From assembly GCF_002760435.1 (NCBI RefSeq), contig NZ_AUUU01000073.1, positions 25,308 through 89,307 of the forward strand: DNA of 64,000 nucleotides. Direction: 5' to 3'. Of this stretch, positions 47,800 through 55,241 are shown in pieces (positions within the stretch are counted from its first letter, which is position 1; every line of letters starts with the position of its first letter). Origin of the DNA: Clostridium sp. LS (GTDB lineage Bacteria; Bacillota; Clostridia; Clostridiales; Clostridiaceae). Position numbers and translations under genes: made by a program. The notes beneath the pieces were generated by a model. The model was not told the origin of the DNA, did no database searches, and was given only the letters and a program-made list of their open reading frames with translations.

Positions 47800-48135
47800 C
47801 TAATTTATTACTTTTTCTTCCTCTGCAATATCAAATTCATAAACATGTTCATCAGCATAACTTCCTGCAATATCAATTAAATGTATTGGAGATACTTGAT
47901 TATTATATAATTTCATAAGTAATTGTTTTACTTTGTGTCTATGAATTGAAATAATATCTATACTTTCTCTCTCCAAATTAACATTTTTTAGTCCCACATA
48001 GTCTTTTCTTTCTATTTCAATTCCATAAGCAGTTATTCCTTTATAATTCTTTTTTGTAAGTCTATAGGCATATCGAAATTCCACCTCTGAATCGCTATTA
48101 ATAGATGTGTATTCCTCAACTAAATTCATAATCAC
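47800..48135 (-). CDS. Conserved hypothetical protein, possibly DUF6514
   Basis: Protein of 111 aa without membrane segments or signal peptide. Features are RYAYRLTKKNYKGITAYGIE, followed by ERESIDIISIHRHKVKQLL and an acidic end. It may belong to the clostridial DUF6514 group; this is a recollection and was not tested. The start is a GTG at 48135 five bases after GAGGGAG; an ATG at 48129 is an alternative. It precedes acpS by about 80 bp and could share its transcript. Confidence 0.7.
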   Translation of the reverse strand: MIMNLVEEYTSINSDSEVEFRYAYRLTKKNYKGITAYGIEIERKDYVGLKNVNLERESIDIISIHRHKVKQLLMKLYNNQVSPIHLIDIAGSYADEHVYEFDIAEEEKVIN

Positions 48136-48178
48136 TTCAGCTCCCTCAAATAATAATTCTTATTTACATACCTAATAC

Positions 48179-48207
48179 TATCACATAATATATTAATAAA
48201 TTGTCAA
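48179..48207 (-). promoter_or_regulatory. Promoter of the hypothetical-acpS-nnr unit
   Basis: TTGACA (48202-48207), 17-bp spacer, GTGATA (48179-48184) on the minus strand, about 45 bp before the start codon at 48135. Confidence 0.5.
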
Positions 48208-48424
48208 AGCCTGTCCATGTTTTAAAAAATTAAAACTTTTTTATTGACAATAAAACTTCTTCGATGCGTTTTTACAACATATAGATGCTTCAATTTCTTC
48301 TTATTATAAACATGTTTTGTCGAAACCTAGAAATTTAATGCTTAATTGTTATTCATCTAAACATTATTAGCATCATATAATATGGTATTTTTTTACAGAA
48401 ACAATTCATTATTATTTTATAAAT

Positions 48425-48512
48425 AAAAAAAGAGCTACCCGCTCTTTTTTTACCTCATAATCTCTTTTTTTGTTTCACCATAATTGAAAAATATATTATA
48501 GATATCGTTTAC
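48425..48512 (-). ncRNA. Candidate short RNA of about 90 bases
   Basis: In a 690-bp gap, a promoter TTGTAT-N16-TATAAT (48541-48546 and 48519-48524, minus strand) is followed about 75-90 bases later by a terminator (GAGC-GGGUA-GCUC stem extended by A-U pairs to 11 bp, 48425-48451). The RNA would be independent of both neighbours. An eight-codon ORF (MVKQKKRL) lies inside but has no ribosome site. It could instead be a long leader of the gene at 48135. Confidence 0.45.
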
Positions 48513-48551
48513 ATTATTATTATAACACATTCTCATATAAATACAACACTT

Positions 48552-48827
48552 TTTATATAAATATTTTTTTATTTATCAAATGGCTACTTATACACTTGTA
48601 CCAGTAATATTGATTTAATATTATAAAATTACTAGTTGTATATCAAATGTTTTGCACATGCTATTACTAAATAAAAGTTATTAAACCCTTAGCTCTTAAA
48701 ATGTATTTTTAACAAATAGAAAGCTTATCTAATAATTAAAATTAATTCCATATTAGATAAACCCTCTGATAATATATAAAATTACAATTTTTTTAGAACA
48801 AACTAACATACCCCAATGTATAGCTTA
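48552..48827 (-). other. AT-rich gap downstream of ssb
   Basis: No gene seen. A 10-bp dyad TTATCTAATA / TATTAGATAA (about 48724-48760) with a 16-base spacer lies about 70 bp past the ssb stop. It lacks a U-tract and is only a possible transcript end. Confidence 0.3.
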
Positions 48828-49175
48828 TTAATTTTCTAGCACTTGAGTTTGATTTTTCTTATTTTCTAGGAATTTAAAGTCTTCCGCTACAACTTCTGCT
48901 ATATATTTTCTATTTCCCTCCTTATCTTCATAACTACCTGTTCTAAGTCTTCCACTTAAAGTAATAAGACTTCCCTTTTTAACATATTTAACTATAACTT
49001 CAGCTTTTTTACCCCAAACCTTTATTGGTATAAAATCAGCTTCTCTAATCCCATCAGGCAATCTAAAATTTCTTTGTACAGCAATTGTAAATTTAGTGTA
49101 AATCTTATCCCCATTTTCAGTGTGCCTAAGTTCAGGGTCCTTAACTAATCTTCCTAATAATATTATTTTATTCAT
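48828..49175 (-). CDS. Single-stranded DNA-binding protein, short form
   Basis: OB-fold SSB of 115 aa starting MNKIILLGRLVKDPELRHTENG, with FTIAVQRNF and FIPIKVWGKKAEVIVKYVKKG and SLITLSGRLRTGSYEDKEGN. It ends shortly after the fold (NKKNQTQVLEN), lacking both the Gly/Gln-rich linker and the acidic DDDIPF tip that recruits partner proteins in housekeeping SSB. This suggests an accessory paralogue, like B. subtilis SsbB. The start follows AGGAGG. It stands alone. Confidence 0.9.
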   Translation of the reverse strand: MNKIILLGRLVKDPELRHTENGDKIYTKFTIAVQRNFRLPDGIREADFIPIKVWGKKAEVIVKYVKKGSLITLSGRLRTGSYEDKEGNRKYIAEVVAEDFKFLENKKNQTQVLEN

Positions 49176-49270
49176 ATCTTACCTCCTGAATATTTTTCTT
49201 CTAAAGTTATACCCACTTCAGTGATTTATATTCATGAAAACAAAAAATACTTTTAAATTATAACCTTCGA

Positions 49271-50116
49271 TTAATAATTACGATTTTTAATCTTAATCCC
49301 AGTTAACACACAGTTTATTTCTATACCTACAATGAATATAATAGATATAAGAAACAGCCATGTCATAAGTATAAATACCGCCCCAAGACTTCCATAAAAT
49401 CTAGAGTAATTACTAAAATTATCAATGTAAAAGGAAAATCCAAAAGATACTACTATCCAGCCAATTGTACTAAATATAGATCCCGGAACAACTTCCCTCC
49501 ATGTAAGCTTCTTTGCTGGAGTCAGTTTATATATAGAAATAAAAATAATAGCCATGATAACAACTATAAATGCGTACCTAAATACATTCCAAAAAATTAA
49601 TATTAATTTATAAAATGTATAAGTACGCTTAATATGGTCACCTATTACATTTCCAAACACAAGCATTGTTAAAGTTAATATAATAATTACGGCAAGAGCC
49701 AGTATTCCAATCATTGAAATGAGTGAAAGCTTAATAAATGATCTATCTTCTCTAAAGTTATAAGCCTTATTTACACTTTTAATTACAGCCTTGAAAGCAG
49801 ATGAAGCTGTCCATACCATTAATAATACTGATATACCTAATAACCCTGTATATTGATTATCAAATACTTCTTTAATAGTAGATTGTGTTAGCTCTATTAC
49901 GCTTTTAGGCAGCATGACATTTAGTTGTTCCAATATGTCTCTTGAACTTAGCTTACTAAATCCTACTAATGTCATTAGAAACAACATAAAAGGAAAAAAA
50001 GATAATACTAAATAGTATGCTAATTGAGATGCTAATGCAAATACATCATCTTTCTTAACCTTCACTATAAGATGTATTAATAATTTTAACTTCTGTTTTA
50101 AACTTGTAGCTATCAT
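49271..50116 (-). CDS. YihY/BrkB family integral membrane protein
   Basis: Protein of 281 aa with six predicted membrane segments (first at about 27-50: FALASQLAYYLVLSFFPFML). The family was once called RNase BN by mistake; no activity is established. The conserved GSLGAVFILMTWLFLISIIF near the C-terminus supports the assignment. It has its own ribosome site (GGTGATAAT) and stands between ssb and the dlt genes. Confidence 0.92.
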   Translation of the reverse strand: MIATSLKQKLKLLIHLIVKVKKDDVFALASQLAYYLVLSFFPFMLFLMTLVGFSKLSSRDILEQLNVMLPKSVIELTQSTIKEVFDNQYTGLLGISVLLMVWTASSAFKAVIKSVNKAYNFREDRSFIKLSLISMIGILALAVIIILTLTMLVFGNVIGDHIKRTYTFYKLILIFWNVFRYAFIVVIMAIIFISIYKLTPAKKLTWREVVPGSIFSTIGWIVVSFGFSFYIDNFSNYSRFYGSLGAVFILMTWLFLISIIFIVGIEINCVLTGIKIKNRNY

Positions 50117-50212
50117 ATTATCACCATTTCCTATTTATTATCTTTACTTATTATTTTTATTATATTAATATTTATTCCCTTTATAAAAATTATATGTAAT
50201 TTACAAGCGGCA

Positions 50213-50250
50213 ATAAAAAATGATTATCTTAATATTTCAAGATAACCATT
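50213..50250 (-). terminator. Terminator after dltB
   Basis: A 12-bp stem (50239-50250 with 50219-50230, one G-U), 8-base loop, and UUUUUUAUU following in minus-strand RNA, about 85 bp past the dltB stop. Confidence 0.75.
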
Positions 50251-50334
50251 AGTAATATCATATTCTACAATCAAATTTAGAAATTAAAATAAATTATATA
50301 TATAACCTATGTCTTAAAACAAACTGTTTAAAAA

Positions 50335-51501
50335 CTAGGTATTGAACAAATATCCTGAAAATAACAGCAGTCCAAAACACGCTACGTGAAACGTTACAAT
50401 AACTTGAGCATATTGAAACCATTTTTCCTTTTTATGAGCTTTATAAAATTTTGATTTTCTCTGATATATATCAGTACCTACTAATGCTAATCCTTGATAT
50501 ACTCCATATATTATATAGTACCATTTTAGACCATGCCACAACCCCATAATAAACATAGTTAATAATTGCCCTAGATGAGAAGCAATAAATCTATTTTTAA
50601 ATATTTTCTTTCTCATACTATTTAATACAAATCTCGAGTATATGTAATCCCCAAACCATTTAGATAAAGATATATGCCATCTGGTCCAGAATTCTTTCAT
50701 GTCTTTGCTCAAAAATGGCTTATTAAAGTTTTCTGGCATTTTAATTCCCAAAATATAGCTTGTCCCCACGGCAAAAGCTGTGTATCCTGCAAAATCAAAA
50801 AATAAATATAAGCTATATGAATACATATAGTTTATAGAATACTTAAGAATTACTGATTTCGCATGAATCAATTCAAGTGATGGAATTTGGCTCATCCATA
50901 ACGAATTAATTAGATTTGCTATAACAAATTTATATATTATACCTACAATTATTCTTTTTACACCAAAGCCTAAATAGTCATTTATGTATTCACTTCTACT
51001 TATTTTTTTATCCAAATCCCTTTCAAATCTTCTAGATCTATCTATGGGGCCAGAGGTTAATGTTGTAAAAAATATAAAGAAATATATTGTATTTAATATA
51101 CTAACTTCTTTTATATTTTCATCATATATTTCAATAATCATTTGAATTGCCTTAAAATTCATATATGAAAGCCCTATAAATCCAATACTTTTTAAAGTAA
51201 GAACACCACTAACTTTAAGAATAATTAATGGTAGAACCGAACAAAATAAAATTATACAATATAAATATTTATTATCCGTTTTTGTTCTTAAAATAGAATA
51301 TATCTTAATTAAAGTAATCTCACCAACCAGAAATAGTGGGAACTCCCACCCAGCTCCAATTATTGCTAACGCCATTAAAATCGATATAAAAATCCCATAA
51401 TATTTAATATTCTTTTCTAGAATACCTAAAATAATAGCCGGTATCAATGCAATCGCAAGTATATATAAGTAAAAGTAATCCCCATATTCAACTAATGTCA
51501 T
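50335..51501 (-). CDS. dltB: MBOAT acyltransferase DltB
   Basis: Polytopic membrane-bound O-acyltransferase of 388 aa that, in the Dlt pathway, moves D-alanine from DltC across the membrane. The MBOAT core is clear: FFTTLTSGPIDRSRRF, then FWTRWHISLSKWFGDYIY and the invariant His in IMGLWHGLKWYYIIYGVYQG. The start at 51501 follows GGAGG; the longer frame to 51528 has none. It is last in dltD-dltX-dltB. Neither dltA nor dltC is in the window, so the acyl donor is unknown from this locus. Confidence 0.93.
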   Translation of the reverse strand: MTLVEYGDYFYLYILAIALIPAIILGILEKNIKYYGIFISILMALAIIGAGWEFPLFLVGEITLIKIYSILRTKTDNKYLYCIILFCSVLPLIILKVSGVLTLKSIGFIGLSYMNFKAIQMIIEIYDENIKEVSILNTIYFFIFFTTLTSGPIDRSRRFERDLDKKISRSEYINDYLGFGVKRIIVGIIYKFVIANLINSLWMSQIPSLELIHAKSVILKYSINYMYSYSLYLFFDFAGYTAFAVGTSYILGIKMPENFNKPFLSKDMKEFWTRWHISLSKWFGDYIYSRFVLNSMRKKIFKNRFIASHLGQLLTMFIMGLWHGLKWYYIIYGVYQGLALVGTDIYQRKSKFYKAHKKEKWFQYAQVIVTFHVACFGLLLFSGYLFNT

Positions 51502-51562
51502 TCTAATTCCTCCATAAGTTTCTGACAATCTTATATAATATATTTATTTCAATCTTAGCTAC

Positions 51563-51703
51563 TTAAAATTGACTATAAACAAATGGCAAATCTGATGATG
51601 ACTCAAAAAAATATACTATTAATATTACTATCAATGCAATTGTTAACATTGCACCCCTCTTTAAATCTTTATTACTTATTAAAATGTGTATAAATTCCTT
51701 CAT
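51563..51703 (-). CDS. dltX: DltX small membrane protein
   Basis: A 46-codon ORF between dltD and dltB. It encodes a short basic N-terminus, one membrane helix (AMLTIALIVILIVYFF, about 18-33) and the C-terminus DLPFVYSQF, which matches the DltX signature PFIYNEF in position and pattern. In DltX this tail sits in the DltB/DltD complex and its Tyr takes part in D-alanine transfer. The ATG at 51703 overlaps the last codons of dltD in another frame; a shorter form from the ATG at 51649 with GAGGGG just upstream is possible. It is too short for usual gene callers. Confidence 0.8.
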   Translation of the reverse strand: MKEFIHILISNKDLKRGAMLTIALIVILIVYFFESSSDLPFVYSQF

Positions 51704-52856
51704 CTACTTTAAGCCACCCCTCTTCTCCCAAATGTTTCGTATCTATTAGAAAATACTTTTTGTAATCATAATCATGCAAGTCTAAAAACTCAAGACCATT
51801 ATCTTCTGCAATTTTTTTTACTTGCTCATTCCATTCATCTCTTTGATTTTTAGCGAGACCTGCAAAATCGTAATACCATCCATTAACTGGCGGTATAACT
51901 ATATATGGTTTTATACCTATATCCTTACATACACTTAAGAAAAACTTATAATCACCCATTTCCTTGGATTCAATGAGGTTTTCATTTTTTGATTCTCCCT
52001 CATGTTTATTAAGCTCATTTTTTAGACTAAGATTATATTTTTTATCATCTAAGTTAAATTGGTTTGTTGATACAATTGCTTCATTATCTTTTTCAACTTT
52101 GGCATACTCATCATTCCAATTTATAACACTTAATGATTGTCCAGAACTTTTATTTGGTAACCCCTTTAATTTTTCATAAATCAACGCTTTATCTTGAATA
52201 CTTAATAAATACTGTTTAATTTCATAGTATGGCTTAAGCACGATCTTCTGTGCATTTGAGAATGCACTTGAATCTAAATAGAGTTTTGCATAATAAGCTT
52301 CTGGTTGATTTTTTTTAGCTTTTGTTAAAAAGTCATACACTCTTTCTGCATAATACCGTTTATTTTCTTCACTTATCTTAGGATTTTTAAAAAAGTTATA
52401 AAACTGCACTTCCGAAAAGTTAGCTGCATACTGATCTGGTTCAAGTCCATTTGCATCTTCAAACCACTGAATGGAAAGAATGTAAACCACTTTTTGATTA
52501 TCTTTTACATTTCCACCACCTAAATACGCAGCTTGCTGCAAATCTTGAGTAAATGGTCTTCCAAAGCAGCTAAAATTATACTCCCCGCCTTTAAAAGGGA
52601 AAAATCCCAATGGATTCTGTGGAACGCTTATCCCAATTTCAGAAGAACCAAGCAAAAACATATCTCCCTTATCAGATAACATTTTTTTAGCTAATGAGCT
52701 TTTATCTTTTACTGTATCGAAAGGTAGCTTCCCCATCATACTTATATCTTTTTCATTAGTTAATTGCTGTATTTTACTATCCAAAAGCGAATTTAATACA
52801 ACTATTACAAAAACAGTAATTATTACTGGTGTTAATATACTAATTATTTTTTTCAT
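51672..52856 (-). CDS. dltD: DltD, D-alanyl transfer protein
   Basis: SGNH-like membrane-anchored extracellular protein of about 394 aa. An N-terminal membrane segment (about 5-25) precedes the catalytic Ser motif FLLGSSEIG, followed by LSIQWFED, and a C-terminal PPVNGWYYDFAGL and FLIDTKHLGEEGW supplying the Asp/His of the triad. It transfers D-Ala to teichoic acids in the Dlt system. The start is ATG 52856 or GTG 52859 behind GAGG. It is first of the dltD-dltX-dltB set, unlike the usual dltA-first order. Confidence 0.94.
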   Translation of the reverse strand: MKKIISILTPVIITVFVIVVLNSLLDSKIQQLTNEKDISMMGKLPFDTVKDKSSLAKKMLSDKGDMFLLGSSEIGISVPQNPLGFFPFKGGEYNFSCFGRPFTQDLQQAAYLGGGNVKDNQKVVYILSIQWFEDANGLEPDQYAANFSEVQFYNFFKNPKISEENKRYYAERVYDFLTKAKKNQPEAYYAKLYLDSSAFSNAQKIVLKPYYEIKQYLLSIQDKALIYEKLKGLPNKSSGQSLSVINWNDEYAKVEKDNEAIVSTNQFNLDDKKYNLSLKNELNKHEGESKNENLIESKEMGDYKFFLSVCKDIGIKPYIVIPPVNGWYYDFAGLAKNQRDEWNEQVKKIAEDNGLEFLDLHDYDYKKYFLIDTKHLGEEGWLKVDEGIYTHFNK

Positions 52857-53019
52857 CACGTAACAACCTCTTTGTCGTTAAATTACTTATTGTCGCTATA
52901 TTATGAATCAATTTCACAATAAAGCAAATTGTCCTATACTTATAATATTATTCATTATTATATGTGTCAATAAAAGCATTCATCAATTTGTATAAACCTC
53001 TAATTATATATAATTTTCC

Positions 53020-53074
53020 CCATAAAAATAAAGAAGGCATATTTTTGAATAAAACATCGTAATATACCTTCTTT
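53020..53074 (-). terminator. Terminator after the sugar-nucleotide genes
   Basis: A 14-bp stem (53061-53074 with 53030-53043, one G-U) and a following AUUUUUAUG in minus-strand RNA, about 20 bp past the dehydrogenase stop. The 52860-53019 gap ahead of dltD holds no gene. Confidence 0.75.
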
Positions 53075-53094
53075 TGCAGAACAAATTAATTATT

Positions 53095-54411
53095 CTATAA
53101 CTTGTAGATTCTTTCCCTATTATTAACTACATTTTTAGTGGCATTTCTCGTATCATATACCACCTTCGCCCTAGCAACAATAGACTCATAATCATAACAG
53201 CTATGATTTGTTGTTATAATTACTATATCCGCATCGTCTATAACTTCCGTCCAATCTACAGAATTATAAACTTTTCCTTTATATTTAGATATTGGACAAT
53301 AAGGATCATTTACTATAAGATCCGCACCATTCTTTTCTAACAACTCTATTACTTTGAACGCTGGTGATTCTCTATAATCATCTATATCATTTTTATATGC
53401 AACACCTAGTAAAAGAACTTTAGCTCCATTTAATGCTTTTTTATTCTTATTTAGAATTTTCATCACATTATCTAATACAAATTCAGGCATAGAATCATTA
53501 ATTTCACCTGAAGTCTCAATTAATCTTGTATGATAATCATATTCTTTTGCTTTCCACTCTAAATAGAATGGATCAAGTGGAATACAGTGACCACCTAATC
53601 CTGGTCCTGGATAAAACGGCATGAAACCATACGGCTTAGTTTTTGCTGCATCTATAACTTCCCACACATCTATTCCCATTCTATTGCAAAGAATAGCCAT
53701 TTCATTAGCCAATCCAATATTTATATTTCTAAAAGTATTTTCTAATATTTTTTCCATTTCCGCTACAGCTGGTGATGATACAGTATGTATATCTCCTTCT
53801 AATATATTTCTATATAATGCCGCTGCAACTTCAGTACATTCTTCTGTACACCCTCCAACTACCTTTGGAGTGTTTTTAGTATTGAACTCTTTGTTACCTG
53901 GATCAACTCTTTCAGGCGAGAATGCTAAGAAAAAGTCTTCACCGCACTTGAGTCCGCTCTCTTCTAAAATTGGCTTAAGAACTTCTTCAGTTGTTCCTGG
54001 ATATGTTGTACTTTCAAGAATTATAAGCATACCCTTATGTAGATATTGTGCAACACTTTTTGTTGAATCTACAACATATGATAAGTCTGGCTGCTTATAT
54101 AAATCTAGCGGCGTAGGTACACAAATACAAATAGTATCTACATCTTTAACAAAGCTAAAATCTGTAGTAGCTCTTAACATTTTTCCTTCTACTATCTTTT
54201 TTAAATTCTCATCTACAACATCACCAATATAATTCTTGCCTTCATTAACCATCTTTACTTTTTGTTCCTGAACATCGAATCCCGTAGTTTGGTAACCGGC
54301 ATTGGCTTTCTCTACAGCTAATGGCAATCCAACATATCCTAATCCAACTACACCAACCTTTGCTGTCTTATTATTTATCTTATCCAATAATTGTTGTTTT
54401 AATATTGACAT
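53095..54411 (-). CDS. UDP-sugar 6-dehydrogenase, WbpA/WecC type
   Basis: NAD-dependent nucleotide-sugar dehydrogenase, 438 aa. It oxidises C6 of a UDP-HexNAc to the uronic acid in two steps. It has the N-terminal Rossmann motif VGVVGLGYVGLPLAVEKA, LESTTYPGTTEEV, and the catalytic Cys in GPGLGGHCIPLDPFYLEWKA, a variant typical of UDP-GlcNAc/ManNAc dehydrogenases rather than UDP-glucose dehydrogenase. The C-terminal domain carries VAYKNDIDDYRESPA. It follows the WbpD- and WbpE-like genes, so UDP-GlcNAc is the likely substrate. Confidence 0.92.
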   Translation of the reverse strand: MSILKQQLLDKINNKTAKVGVVGLGYVGLPLAVEKANAGYQTTGFDVQEQKVKMVNEGKNYIGDVVDENLKKIVEGKMLRATTDFSFVKDVDTICICVPTPLDLYKQPDLSYVVDSTKSVAQYLHKGMLIILESTTYPGTTEEVLKPILEESGLKCGEDFFLAFSPERVDPGNKEFNTKNTPKVVGGCTEECTEVAAALYRNILEGDIHTVSSPAVAEMEKILENTFRNINIGLANEMAILCNRMGIDVWEVIDAAKTKPYGFMPFYPGPGLGGHCIPLDPFYLEWKAKEYDYHTRLIETSGEINDSMPEFVLDNVMKILNKNKKALNGAKVLLLGVAYKNDIDDYRESPAFKVIELLEKNGADLIVNDPYCPISKYKGKVYNSVDWTEVIDDADIVIITTNHSCYDYESIVARAKVVYDTRNATKNVVNNRERIYKL

Positions 54412-54430
54412 CTTATACCTCCACTTTTTT

Positions 54431-54597
54431 CAGTTAACAGGTAACAGTGCATAGTTAACAGTTAATGATGAAATTCTTACAGAATTTCTTTAAATATGTT
54501 GTTATTTATCAAAATTAATTTTAAAAATTCTCTAGAATTTTTATCTACAACTCTTAACTCTTAACTCTTAACTCTTAACTCTTAACTCTTAACTGAT
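54431..54597. repeat. Heptad-armed hairpin element, copy 5
   Basis: The left arm has CAGTTAA, CAGGTAA, CAGTGCA, TAGTTAA, CAGTTAA. Hairpins GAAATTCT-TAC-AGAATTTC and AAATTCTCTAGAATTT follow. The right arm (54552-54597) is a nearly pure run of six CTCTTAA heptads ending CTGATTTAA next to the acetyltransferase stop. The pure run suggests recent slippage within the arm. Confidence 0.8.
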
Positions 54598-55170
54598 TTA
54601 AATACGTTCAACTTTGTCTTTGTCTTTACTATAATTTTTCCCACAAATACTACAAGTTGCATGACCATCTTTAAATCTTAGTTTTTCCCCACATTGGCAT
54701 ACATATCCTAACATACTTGCTGGATTTCCTACTACTAAAGCATAATCAGGTATATGTTTAGTAACTACTGCTCCAGCTCCTACTAATGCATATTTACCTA
54801 TATTATGACCACATACTATGGTTACATTAGCACCAATAGATGCACCTTTACCAATTATAGTATCCTTATACTCATTTTTTCTTTCAATAAAACTTCTTGG
54901 GTTCACTACGTTAGTAAATACACACGAAGGACCTAAAAAAACATCATCTTCGCAAATAACTCCAGTATAGACAGATACATTGTTTTGTATTTTAACTCTG
55001 TTTCCAATCTTTACACCAGGCGATATTACGACATTTTGTCCAATATTGCACTTTTCTCCAATCTCACTATTGCTCATTACATGAGAAAAATGCCATATCT
55101 TCGTTCCATCACCTACTTTAACATTATCATCTACATAACTTGACTCATGCACAAAATAATTTCTATCCAT
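54598..55170 (-). CDS. UDP-sugar N-acetyltransferase, WbpD type, with zinc-ribbon tail
   Basis: Left-handed beta-helix acetyltransferase of 190 aa; hexapeptide repeats run from about 8 to 150 (VKVGDGTKIWHFSHV, IGEKCNIGQNVVISPGVKIG, ALVGAGAVVTKHIPDYALVV). WbpD-like enzymes acetylate the 3-amino group of UDP-GlcNAc(3NH2)A. The last about 35 residues carry CQCGEKL and CSICGKN, four cysteines spaced like a small zinc ribbon, which is an addition to the core fold. The gene is followed by repeat copy 5, whose end supplies or abuts its stop codon. Confidence 0.92.
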   Translation of the reverse strand: MDRNYFVHESSYVDDNVKVGDGTKIWHFSHVMSNSEIGEKCNIGQNVVISPGVKIGNRVKIQNNVSVYTGVICEDDVFLGPSCVFTNVVNPRSFIERKNEYKDTIIGKGASIGANVTIVCGHNIGKYALVGAGAVVTKHIPDYALVVGNPASMLGYVCQCGEKLRFKDGHATCSICGKNYSKDKDKVERI

Positions 55171-55241
55171 AAATTAATCCTCACACTTTTCAGCATTTTT
55201 TATTTATTAAAAATAATATCTCTTATACTACAATCTTAATA

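Noticed and set aside
53621..54232. 203-codon plus-strand open frame
   Set aside because: It is the antisense shadow of the conserved dehydrogenase gene, whose motifs explain the sequence. It has no ribosome site or family features.
54541..54600. Regularly repeated heptads as a CRISPR array
   Set aside because: The units are 7 bp with no spacers, and there are no cas genes. It is the arm of a repeat element.
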